A stretch of DNA of 64,000 nucleotides from Weissella ceti. GTDB lineage: Bacteria; Bacillota; Bacilli; Lactobacillales; Lactobacillaceae. The stretch lies in assembly GCF_018394055.1 (NCBI RefSeq), contig NZ_CP074441.1, positions 930,001 through 994,000 on the forward strand, in the 5' to 3' direction. Below the pieces are notes generated by a model. It was not told the DNA's origin and made no database searches. It saw only the letters and a list, made by a program, of their open reading frames with translations. This document shows positions 31,293 to 38,460 of the stretch, in pieces. Both the position numbers and the translations under genes were made by a program. The number at the start of each line of letters is the position of its first letter. The stretch's first letter is position 1.

Positions 31293-31402
31293 TAAAAAAT
31301 CTATCACTGTAGTTTGAGCTTTCTGTTAGAGATTAAATTTATGGGTAGCTTAAATTTATATATGCATCATTTACATTAATAAAAATAGATTGGAGAATTA
31401 AA

Positions 31403-31591
31403 ATGATAGCTTTGTTAATGCTTTTAGGCCTGATAGGTTTAGGATGTGCAGGAGTACTGTTTACACTATCACCAGAATTTGATGAAAGTGATGATAGTTT
31501 GGACTCAAGTTATAGTAAAACATTTATCTTAGTTTTGGTATTAAGCTTGATTCTATTAGTAATCGGACTTAGCTTAAAATTATTTATGTAA
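31403..31591 (+). CDS. Small two-helix membrane protein
   Basis: The product is 62 residues with two transmembrane helices (LLMLLGLIGLGCAGVLFTL, FILVLVLSLILLVIGLSLKL) joined by an acidic SPEFDESDDSLDSS loop. TTGGAGAATTAAA precedes the ATG. Unknown function; typical prophage lysogenic-conversion size. Confidence 0.5.
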   Translation: MIALLMLLGLIGLGCAGVLFTLSPEFDESDDSLDSSYSKTFILVLVLSLILLVIGLSLKLFM

Positions 31592-31634
31592 GACAACATA
31601 CTAATACGATGGCCTATTTCACATTAGGCATACC

Positions 31635-31708
31635 GAATCATTAGCTCAGTTGGTTAGAGCAGACGGCTCATAACCGTCCGGTCGTCGGTTCGAGTCCGAC
31701 ATGATTCA
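31635..31708 (+). tRNA. tRNA with CAU anticodon (Met or Ile2)
   Basis: All four arms fold: acceptor GAATCAT/ATGATTC perfect 7 bp, D-arm GCTC/GAGC, anticodon arm GACGG-CTCATAA-CCGTC, T-arm GTCGG-TTCGAGT-CCGAC, A73, no encoded CCA. The anticodon is CAU. Its body closely resembles Gram-positive tRNA-Ile2(CAU), which is read as Ile after lysidine modification, but the sequence alone does not settle Met versus Ile. Confidence 0.85.
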
Positions 31709-31714
31709 TTGCTT

Positions 31715-31750
31715 ACGTGCTAGGAACCACGTTAAAAGCTATATGGGAGT
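31715..31750 (+). repeat. Hairpin leader repeat, copy 3
   Basis: ACGTG-8 bases-CACGT, then TAAAAGCTATATGGGAG, seven bases after the tRNA. Precedes the DUF4041 gene. Confidence 0.6.
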
Positions 31751-31760
31751 CGTTAGGGAT

Positions 31761-33002
31761 ATGTTTAATTGGTTTAAACCCAAAGATGAAGTTTTAGAGT
31801 TAAAACTTTATGAATTAGAAACTCAAATACAGACAAAAAAAGAAGAACTAGATAAAACGTTAAAAGAAATTTCTAAAGCTGATACCGTCGTTAGTTTAGA
31901 CAAGCAAATATTAAATAAATCAATCGAACGGGATCGTCTTAACAAAGAAATTGATGACTTTAAAACAATTATTGATTTGCAAGAACATGGTATCTATGAA
32001 AAACAATATAAATTTACAGATTCTCTCGAATACCGAGATGAACTAAAAAAGCTTCGTGACGAAGCCAAAGATATGATTTCCAAAACGAAATCTGCCGCTA
32101 TTATCGTTGATCCGATGACACTTAACGGTAGTGCTTCTCAAGGACGTGCTATGCAAAACGCACTTATTAAATCTGCTATTCGTGGGTTTAACGGAGAAGC
32201 AGATGCCTTGCTAACAAAAATTACAGTATCAAACGTTGGAGCAAAACAAAAAGCATTGGAAAAGGCATTCGAACAACTTAACAAATTGTATTCACGTAAT
32301 TCTATTGCGATTACTCAATCATACTTTTTGTTGAAATTTAAAGAACTACAATTGGCTGCTGAGTACGAACTTGAAAAGCAACGAGAAAAAGATATTCTTC
32401 GAGAACAACGAGAAAAAGAACGAGAAGAAAAGAAACTTATTGCTGAAATGGCAGCACGCCGAAAAGAAATTCAGAAAGATAAGACTCACTATGCCAAGAT
32501 GATTGAAGCCTTACAAAGAAAGGCTGAAACAAATTCATCAGAAGAGTTACAACAACAAATTTCTGATTACAAAGAAAAGATAACTGTCTTGGAAGAAACA
32601 GAAACCGACTTAGATTATCGTGAAGGTCATGCATCTGCAGGATATGTTTACATCATTTCAAACATTGGTTCATTTGGCGAAAACGTATTTAAGATTGGTG
32701 TCACTCGTCGCCTAGATCCTATCGAACGAATTAAAGAGCTTGGAAGTGCATCAGTTCCATTTCAATTTGATGTACATGCAATGATTTTTAGCGAAGATGC
32801 TTTTGCTCTTGAAACCAACCTACACAATAAGTTCGCCAAGAGAAAAGTAAATAAGGTCAATTCACGTAAAGAATATTTTGAAATTGAGTTATCAGAGATT
32901 AAGGAATATCTTGAAAAATTAGAAAATGTTTCTGTTGAATTCATCGATACTGCTGAAGCGTTTGAATACACAGAGTCTCAAAAAATGAATACTGAAAAAT
33001 AA
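31761..33002 (+). CDS. DUF4041 / T5orf172 (GIY-YIG-like) domain protein
   Basis: I take ATG 31761 (MFNWFKPKDEV), giving 413 residues; the upstream frame lies in the tRNA. Coiled-coil residues about 10-60; DUF4041-like core about 80-200 (YEKQYKFTDSLEYRDELKKL, GFNGEADALLTKI); a long coiled coil at 200-290; and a C-terminal T5orf172 domain (GYVYIISNIGSFGENVFKIGV, LHNKFAKRKVNKVNSRKEYFE) related to GIY-YIG nucleases. Such proteins recur in prophages and are suspected of anti-phage roles. No activity is shown. Confidence 0.8.
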   Translation: MFNWFKPKDEVLELKLYELETQIQTKKEELDKTLKEISKADTVVSLDKQILNKSIERDRLNKEIDDFKTIIDLQEHGIYEKQYKFTDSLEYRDELKKLRDEAKDMISKTKSAAIIVDPMTLNGSASQGRAMQNALIKSAIRGFNGEADALLTKITVSNVGAKQKALEKAFEQLNKLYSRNSIAITQSYFLLKFKELQLAAEYELEKQREKDILREQREKEREEKKLIAEMAARRKEIQKDKTHYAKMIEALQRKAETNSSEELQQQISDYKEKITVLEETETDLDYREGHASAGYVYIISNIGSFGENVFKIGVTRRLDPIERIKELGSASVPFQFDVHAMIFSEDAFALETNLHNKFAKRKVNKVNSRKEYFEIELSEIKEYLEKLENVSVEFIDTAEAFEYTESQKMNTEK

Positions 33003-33042
33003 AAAACGCATATCCCCTCTCGACTAAAAGTAAGGATATGCG
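33001..33042 (-). terminator. Second minus-facing terminator hairpin
   Basis: CGCATATCC/GGATATGCG 9-bp stem with T6 on the minus strand. It faces transcription coming from the integrase side and so may stop antisense RNA from the host. Confidence 0.6.
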
Positions 33043-33139
33043 CCATGAATGTGATTGCTCACGAAGGTAATTATACCAGACCTGAGTATGTCTTTAAACT
33101 GCTCTATTTATATAACGAAAGGTTAGGTTTAAACTAATT

Positions 33140-34237
33140 ATGGCTAGTTTTGAAAAACGTGGTAACAAGTTCCGCGCTGTCGTATCCTATACTAACGCAC
33201 AAGGAGTGCGTAAAAAGGAAAGTAAGACGTTTGATTTAAAGAAAGAGGCTGTAAAATGGGCATCCGACTTGGAAACAAAAATAAACAATGGATACGATGC
33301 ATCTGCATCAAAGCAGTCCCTGCCTGATTATTTCGATGAGTGGATCGCTACGTATAAATTAAAATCAGTACGAGAAACTACACGTATCAATTATTTACGA
33401 TGGGCAAAAATTATCCGCAGTTTATTTGCTGATTTACCTATGAATAAATTATCTACTCCTGTTTTACAGAAAGAGTTAGATAAATTTGGAGAGACACATT
33501 CGCCTGGGTACATGCTGAATATAACCAGTGCTTTAAAAGCCTGCTTAAAAGATGCGCATATCGATGGTGTTATCACCAAAGATATTTATACACGATTAGT
33601 CTACCGTGGAAACAATGACCAGACTAGAGATGATAAAAACTACCTTGATGCTCGTGAGTTTGAAACGTTGCAGAATTATCTGTATGAACACTCTGATGAG
33701 TTTATAACTGATCCGTTTCTGCTTATGGTATTGATTTCTTTGGAAACCGGCGCACGTTTAGGAGAAGTGTTAGCTTTAACGTCACTAGATGTCGATTTAA
33801 CGCATTCTAAAATCAACATCGATAAATCATACTCAACTCAAACGAAAGTGGTTACAGAGCCTAAAAATAAGTATAGTATTCGTGTCGTTAGTATCTCTAC
33901 AGGTCTAACAGATATTCTGGCCACTTATCTCTCAAACATAGAAACAAATGAGTTGTTTACAAAGCGTAACTACGTCCGCATGGCAGAATATATGAACACT
34001 TTGACTGAACCTTTAAAGCTCACAAAAATTACGTTCCACGGATTACGTCATTCTCACGTATCCTATTTGCTACACAATGATATCGACATCAACTATATTA
34101 GTAAACGAGTTGGCCATAAAGACACCAGTGTGACACTTTCAACTTACGCACATATGTTGAAAGAAAAAGAGAATGCTCAAGATAATCTGACACTTGATGT
34201 TCTGAATTTAGACAACAAAAAAAGGACTGAAAAATAA
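33140..34237 (+). CDS. int: Tyrosine integrase
   Basis: The product is 365 residues. N-terminal arm-binding region (FRAVVSYTNAQGVRKKESKTF), core-binding domain (about 60-165), and catalytic domain with ETGARLGEVLAL (Arg), FHGLRHSHVSYLLH (HxxR), GHKDTSVTLSTYAHML (His and nucleophile Tyr). It catalyses integration and excision. Located at the prophage end next to rpsB, so it defines that attachment end. It is read toward the host gene. Confidence 0.9.
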   Translation: MASFEKRGNKFRAVVSYTNAQGVRKKESKTFDLKKEAVKWASDLETKINNGYDASASKQSLPDYFDEWIATYKLKSVRETTRINYLRWAKIIRSLFADLPMNKLSTPVLQKELDKFGETHSPGYMLNITSALKACLKDAHIDGVITKDIYTRLVYRGNNDQTRDDKNYLDAREFETLQNYLYEHSDEFITDPFLLMVLISLETGARLGEVLALTSLDVDLTHSKINIDKSYSTQTKVVTEPKNKYSIRVVSISTGLTDILATYLSNIETNELFTKRNYVRMAEYMNTLTEPLKLTKITFHGLRHSHVSYLLHNDIDINYISKRVGHKDTSVTLSTYAHMLKEKENAQDNLTLDVLNLDNKKRTEK

Positions 34238-34245
34238 TTCAGTCC
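34216..34245 (-). terminator. Minus-facing terminator at the prophage-host border
   Basis: GGACTGAA/TTCAGTCC perfect 8-bp stem with a 6-base loop, then eight Ts on the minus strand. It lies at the end of int and faces rpsB transcription, so rpsB RNA should end here. Confidence 0.75.
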
Positions 34246-34308
34246 CCAATTGTCCCCAAGAATGTTACGTAAAGCCCATTCTAAGGCGATGTGTGTATCA
34301 ATTAAAAA
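34246..34308. other. Prophage-host junction, candidate attachment site
   Basis: The 63 bases between the int terminator and the rpsB stop contain the likely att core. No tRNA is present. The core cannot be fixed without the other end. No terminator of rpsB's own is seen here, as expected if rpsB was first in an operon. Confidence 0.45.
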
Positions 34309-35073
34309 TTAACCTTCAACAATGTTAGTCAATTCTTCGATTGATTCAACAGAAGCTTCTTCAGCAACCATTGCTTCTTCAACGTTAGTTTCACCTTCAC
34401 GTCCTTCGATGATCGCGTCGGCCATCTTAGCAGTGATCAAACGAACGGCACGGATAGCATCGTCGTTTGATGGGATAACAACATCGATTTGGTCTGGGTC
34501 AGCGTTTGTGTCAACCATAGCCACGATAGGCAAGTTCAACTTGCGACCTTCTTCAACAGCCAATTGTTCCTTGTGTGGGTCAACAACGTAAAGCATGTCA
34601 GGAACCTTAGGCATATCTGCGATACCACCCAAGAACTTTTCCAACTTTTCGCGTTGCTTGTTCAACAATGAAACTTCCTTCTTTGGCAATACGTCGAAAG
34701 TACCATCTTCTGACATAGCGCGCAATTCCTTCAAGCGTTCGATACGCTTTTGGATTGTTTGCCAGTTAGTCAATGTTCCACCCAACCAACGGTGGTTGAT
34801 GAAGTACATTCCTGCACGAGTAGCTTCTTCAGCAATTGCGTCTTGAGCTTGCTTCTTAGTTCCAACGAACAATACGATGGCTCCATCAGCAGCAGCGTCG
34901 CGGACGTAGTTGTACGCTTGGTCAACCAACTTTACTGTCTTTTGCAAGTCAATAATGTAGATTCCGTTACGTTCTGTAAAGATGTATTCACCCATCTTTG
35001 GGTTCCAGCGACGAGTTTGGTGACCGAAGTGAACACCAGCTTCAAGCAATTGCTTCATTGAGATTACTGCCAT
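34309..35073 (-). CDS. rpsB: 30S ribosomal protein S2
   Basis: The start is ATG 35073 ([19 protein letters not shown]) with GGAGGAAG upstream, giving 254 residues. Standard S2 features: [32 protein letters not shown] and [15 protein letters not shown]-like region ([26 protein letters not shown]). It is an essential 30S protein. The longer upstream frame is the leader RNA. Normally tsf follows; here the prophage integrase does. Confidence 0.95.
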   Translation of the reverse strand: MAVISMKQLLEAGVHFGHQTRRWNPKMGEYIFTERNGIYIIDLQKTVKLVDQAYNYVRDAAADGAIVLFVGTKKQAQDAIAEEATRAGMYFINHRWLGGTLTNWQTIQKRIERLKELRAMSEDGTFDVLPKKEVSLLNKQREKLEKFLGGIADMPKVPDMLYVVDPHKEQLAVEEGRKLNLPIVAMVDTNADPDQIDVVIPSNDDAIRAVRLITAKMADAIIEGREGETNVEEAMVAEEASVESIEELTNIVEG

Positions 35074-35121
35074 GAGTATCTTCCTCCAAATGTTTTTCCA
35101 CCTGAAATTCGCATGTAAGTC

Positions 35122-35148
35122 ACTGACTCTTGCGAGCACCCAGTGATT
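35122..35148 (-). promoter_or_regulatory. rpsB leader hairpin
   Basis: On the minus strand TCACTG...CAGTGA with an inner CTC-GCAA-GAG makes a compact hairpin in the 120-nt leader. S2 mRNA leaders often carry S2-binding structures; that this is one is inferred. Confidence 0.5.
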
Positions 35149-35201
35149 TATTGAATTCAGTGCGTATTTATGGTCCATTACAATTAATAAACCAAATACA
35201 A

Positions 35202-35230
35202 ATTTTACGGGGTTTTATAGTTTAAGTCAA
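35202..35230 (-). promoter_or_regulatory. rpsB promoter
   Basis: Minus strand TTGACT (35225-35230), 17 bp, TAAAAT (35202-35207). Near-consensus sigma-A promoter with a leader of about 120 nt. Confidence 0.85.
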
Positions 35231-35274
35231 TAACTGACTCGTCTTTTTTATAGACGAATTTCATCTTTTCTTTA

Positions 35275-35562
35275 TTACTTAGTATCCGGCGTAAAATCTG
35301 TTACGCCATGATCCTTTAAATATTGAGTCTTCGCTGCACGGGTTAGTTTCTTAAAAGCAGCCTCTGCCTTTAATGCTTGTGACTTATCTGGAAAACTTTC
35401 CGCATGCAATAACTTTAACGGACGTCGACTAGGTACCTTCGTATACTTTGCCCCTTTTCCAGCTTGATGGGTCGCAAAACGCCGTCCAACATCATCAGTA
35501 AAGCCCGCATAGTATGTGTTATCTGCCGTTAGTAAGACATACATATAGTACGGCTTAACCAT
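35275..35562 (-). CDS. GIY-YIG family protein, YazA/UPF0213 type
   Basis: ATG 35562 ([15 protein letters not shown]) gives 95 residues. [18 protein letters not shown] is the GIY-YIG core, followed by [16 protein letters not shown] and a C-terminal helix, as in bacterial YazA/YhbQ. It overlaps the methyltransferase gene by 8 bp. Nuclease activity in this group is poorly defined. Confidence 0.8.
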   Translation of the reverse strand: MVKPYYMYVLLTADNTYYAGFTDDVGRRFATHQAGKGAKYTKVPSRRPLKLLHAESFPDKSQALKAEAAFKKLTRAAKTQYLKDHGVTDFTPDTK

Positions 35563-36319
35563 TTTGGTTACGCCCTTCGTAGATATCCAGAATTTCTTGA
35601 CGATAAGACCCATCTGCATTGTGGGTCACAATCGGCGGCATAATGCGCGCACCAGTTGGATCACCATCTTTGATCGAATCAATCAAGACAATGTTCGCTT
35701 CAGCCCCTTCAAATGGGTACACAAATTGTAGTTTCTTAGGGAACAAGTGTGCCGCACGTAAAGCATCTAAGATTTCGAACAAACGATCTGGACGATGTAC
35801 CATAAAGAAATGCGCCTTATTCTTCAAAAGCTTGTTAGCTGTCTTAGTAACCAAAGCCAAATCAGCCTTAATTTCATGACGCGCAATGGCGTAATGTTCA
35901 TCCTTCTTCAAGGCTGTTTCTTCAGAATCAACTTGGAAGTATGGTGGATTTGACACAACCATATCGGCACTTCCTGGACGGATTTCATCAAAGATATCAC
36001 GCATGTCTTTGTTCACAATTGTGATTTGATCAGATAAACCATTCATTTCCACTGAACGACGTGCCATATCTGCCAAGTCAGGTTGGATTTCCACCCCAAC
36101 AATATCGCCAATTAGCTTATGCGCCATAAATAGTGATACCGCACCGTTACCGGCACCTAGATCAACGTTTAATCCCTTACCGCGCTTACGAGGTAAGGCA
36201 AAGTTCGCTAACAATACCGCGTCTAATGAGAATGAAAACATGTCTTTGTTTTGAATAATGCGAACTTCATCGCTGTAAAGCATATCAATACGTTCGCCTG
36301 GCTTTAGGGGTGTTGTCAT
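35555..36319 (-). CDS. trmN6: tRNA1(Val) adenine-37 N6-methyltransferase-like protein
   Basis: The product is 254 residues. SAM site [13 protein letters not shown], catalytic NPPY motif in [15 protein letters not shown], and [14 protein letters not shown]. This is the YabB/TrmN6 family, often next to a GIY-YIG gene as here. It methylates A37 of tRNA in E. coli; the target here is inferred. Divergent from plsC. Confidence 0.8.
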   Translation of the reverse strand: MTTPLKPGERIDMLYSDEVRIIQNKDMFSFSLDAVLLANFALPRKRGKGLNVDLGAGNGAVSLFMAHKLIGDIVGVEIQPDLADMARRSVEMNGLSDQITIVNKDMRDIFDEIRPGSADMVVSNPPYFQVDSEETALKKDEHYAIARHEIKADLALVTKTANKLLKNKAHFFMVHRPDRLFEILDALRAAHLFPKKLQFVYPFEGAEANIVLIDSIKDGDPTGARIMPPIVTHNADGSYRQEILDIYEGRNQNG

Positions 36320-36381
36320 ATCTATTACCTCAAATTCTTTTTATCTTTAGCTGTACAATGACGTACAGGAATAGTCTCCAT

Positions 36382-36390
36382 GGTATAATA
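36382..36390 (+). promoter_or_regulatory. plsC promoter with extended -10
   Basis: TGG-TATAAT at 36382-36390, 25 bp before the ATG. The -35 is weak. A TGTAC-6-GTACA inverted repeat lies just upstream (about 36352-36368) and may be an operator. Confidence 0.6.
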
Positions 36391-36415
36391 ATGTGATTAT
36401 TCAGGAGGTTTTATA

Positions 36416-37054
36416 ATGTTCTATACTTTTGCACGTTATGTCGTAAACGTTGTATTTTGGCTATTTAATGGTCGTTACACCGTTACCGGCAAGGAAAACT
36501 TACCTCAAGAAGGTAATTACATCATGGTCGGTCCTCACCGTGCCCTTTGGGACATGATTTACTTCGCTCTGGCTGTTTGGCCAAAGCGATTTACATTCAT
36601 GGCTAAAAAGGAACTCTTTCAAAATCCCATTTTACGCTGGATTTTGATTCACGCCAACGCTTTTTCAGTTGATCGTGAAAATCCAGGGCCATCTGCCATT
36701 AAAACACCTGTGAATACATTGAAGAAGACAGACATGAGTCTTATCATGTTCCCTTCTGGAACACGTCATTCACAAGAAATGAAGGGTGGCGCAATGATGA
36801 TCGCTAAGATGGCTGGTGTCCCTTTGATTCCAGTTGTCTACCAAGGCCCAGTTAAGATGAGCGAATTCTTGAATCCATTCAAGCGTGGACAAATAAGCGT
36901 TGCTATCGGATCAGCAGTTGAAGTTGATCGTAAGATGAAGATGACTGAAGAAAATGTTCAAGTCATCGACCAAGAATTAACAGCTAAGTTTAACGCTTTA
37001 GATAACTCAATTGACCCTACTTGGGAATACGTTGATCCAAATCCAAAGGATTAA
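36416..37054 (+). CDS. plsC: 1-acylglycerol-3-phosphate acyltransferase
   Basis: The product is 212 residues. HX4D catalytic motif HRALWD at residues 41-46; FPSGTRHS (about 106-113) is the FPEGTRS-like substrate motif; an N-terminal membrane helix (FARYVVNVVFWLF). It makes phosphatidic acid at the membrane. CAGGAGGTTTTATA precedes the ATG. A strong terminator follows. Confidence 0.9.
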   Translation: MFYTFARYVVNVVFWLFNGRYTVTGKENLPQEGNYIMVGPHRALWDMIYFALAVWPKRFTFMAKKELFQNPILRWILIHANAFSVDRENPGPSAIKTPVNTLKKTDMSLIMFPSGTRHSQEMKGGAMMIAKMAGVPLIPVVYQGPVKMSEFLNPFKRGQISVAIGSAVEVDRKMKMTEENVQVIDQELTAKFNALDNSIDPTWEYVDPNPKD

Positions 37055-37077
37055 TCTTAATTTAGAAACATAATCAT

Positions 37078-37127
37078 AAAAAAGAACCTTTGAGGATTGT
37101 TATCACAATCCTCAAAGGTTCTTTTTG
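37078..37127. terminator. Bidirectional terminator after plsC
   Basis: Perfect 20-bp stem (37081-37100 with 37105-37124, TATC loop), Ts on the plus side and As on the other, so it can stop plsC and the convergent minus operon. Confidence 0.9.
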
Positions 37128-37129
37128 TA

Positions 37130-37167
37130 TTAGCTAATTAAATTAGCTAATTAAATTAACTAATTAC
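37130..37167. repeat. 13-bp tandem repeat, about 2.9 units
   Basis: TTAGCTAATTAAA at 37130-37142 and 37143-37155, then a diverged third unit with the yneF stop codon. Small, AT-rich, possibly slippage-made. Confidence 0.7.
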
Positions 37168-37397
37168 TTCTTATCAGCATTAGCTGATTGTGCCTTCATT
37201 TGAGCCATCATTTGGTTCAACTTCTTTTGTGAAGGCTTTTGTCCCATTGATGTCATCATTGAGCGCATCATGTCTTCAGAGATAGGTGGGTTGTTCTTCA
37301 TGTAAGTCGTCATTGAGCGACGTGCTCCGAAGAATCCCGCAACAGCTCCCAAAATAGCTGCAAGTACAACAATAGCAATCCAAATTCCTGTGTTCAT
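37164..37397 (-). CDS. yneF: YneF/UPF0154 family membrane protein
   Basis: The product is 77 residues: N-terminal transmembrane helix (GIWIAIVVLAAILGAVAGFFGAR) and the conserved NNPPISEDMMRSMMTSMGQKPSQKK block of the family. Function unknown. It follows the DUF896 gene on the same strand. Confidence 0.85.
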   Translation of the reverse strand: MNTGIWIAIVVLAAILGAVAGFFGARRSMTTYMKNNPPISEDMMRSMMTSMGQKPSQKKLNQMMAQMKAQSANADKK

Positions 37398-37466
37398 GTC
37401 AAAACCCCATTATCTAATTTAATATTCACTCAATATTCTACCGAAATATCACCGTGGTGGCTAGTG

Positions 37467-37802
37467 TTAGTTATCACGAACACCCTTATCACGTTGAATT
37501 TGACGAACCTTTTCAGGTGTAACTTCGTTACCATCATCATCAAACACTTGTAGCATTTCAACTTGTGAACGGAAGGCCTTACGGAAGTTAGCCAAGAATT
37601 CAGCGCGCAATTCAGCACGTTCGGCTTCTTCTTCTGTTGTCAAACCTTCGTCAGTCTTAGCCTTAGCGGCCAATTCATTGATACGTGTACGAACCGCAGC
37701 CATGTGATCAGTTTCAGCTGATTGTCCACCTTGCGCTTCTTCAGCTTCGTGGTTAATATCCTTTGTGCTTACTGGTTCAATTACGTTGTTTTCTTCAGTC
37801 AT
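37467..37802 (-). CDS. DUF896 (YnzC/UPF0291) family protein
   Basis: The product is 111 residues. The last 70 match DUF896: RINELAAKAKTDEGLTTEEEAERAELRAEFLANFRK and TPEKVRQIQRDKG. The N-terminal 35 residues are a low-complexity extension not usual for the family. Function unknown; SOS-linked in Bacillus. Confidence 0.85.
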   Translation of the reverse strand: MTEENNVIEPVSTKDINHEAEEAQGGQSAETDHMAAVRTRINELAAKAKTDEGLTTEEEAERAELRAEFLANFRKAFRSQVEMLQVFDDDGNEVTPEKVRQIQRDKGVRDN

Positions 37803-37879
37803 AATAATTCTCCTCTCAAAATTCTTCTTAATTACTATTTTATCATGTTTTCAGCTCATTTTCTAACATGAAAGAAAAC

Positions 37880-37923
37880 GGATACAAAAAGAACACCTAT
37901 TCATGACGAATAGATGCTCTTTT
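37880..37923 (-). terminator. Terminator after apt
   Basis: Minus strand stem AAGAGCATCTATTC/GAATAGGTGTTCTT with G-U pairs, then T-run. Ends the apt-side operon. Confidence 0.75.
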
Positions 37924-37940
37924 AAATTTTAATAATTAGA

Positions 37941-38456
37941 TTAGTAGTCCAACAACGTGAAGATGTCGTAACCCTTCAAACGGTCACGCCCGTTCAAACC
38001 AGCCAATTCAATCAAGAAGGCCAATCCAACAACTTCACCACCCATTGATTCAACCAACTTAATCGTTGCTTCAATTGTTCCACCAGTGGCCAAAAGGTCA
38101 TCAGTGATCAATACGCGGTCACCAGGCTTGATCGCATCAATGTGCATTTCCAAGCTAGCAGTTCCGTATTCTAGGGCGTAAGTTTCTGACTTAACTTCAC
38201 GTGGCAACTTACCCGGCTTACGCGCAGGTACAAGGCCGATTCCCAATTCAGTAGCGACTGGGCCACCAACTAGGAATCCACGTGATTCAGGGCCAACAAT
38301 TACATTGACATCGTGTTCACGAGCATATTGTGCAATTTGTGCTGTTGCTTGACGGTATGCATCCCCGTCCGCCAACAAAGGTGTAATGTCACGGAAGACA
38401 ATACCTTGTTCTGGGAAATCTGGGATAGAAACGATGTAATCATGTAAATCTAACAT
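37941..38456 (-). CDS. apt: Adenine phosphoribosyltransferase
   Basis: The product is 171 residues. PRPP-binding [17 protein letters not shown] and [14 protein letters not shown] are diagnostic; [15 protein letters not shown] opens the fold. It salvages adenine to AMP. It lies 4 bp after recJ, the usual recJ-apt linkage in Lactobacillales. Confidence 0.95.
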   Translation of the reverse strand: MLDLHDYIVSIPDFPEQGIVFRDITPLLADGDAYRQATAQIAQYAREHDVNVIVGPESRGFLVGGPVATELGIGLVPARKPGKLPREVKSETYALEYGTASLEMHIDAIKPGDRVLITDDLLATGGTIEATIKLVESMGGEVVGLAFLIELAGLNGRDRLKGYDIFTLLDY

Positions 38457-38460
38457 GTTG

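Noticed and set aside
34309-35178. N-terminally extended rpsB
   Set aside because: The extra 35 codons lie in the leader with its hairpin; ATG 35073 has the strong ribosome site and the normal S2 start.
37130-37167. CRISPR array
   Set aside because: Repeats are 13 bp with no spacers. No Cas genes or spacer-repeat arrays are seen anywhere in the window.
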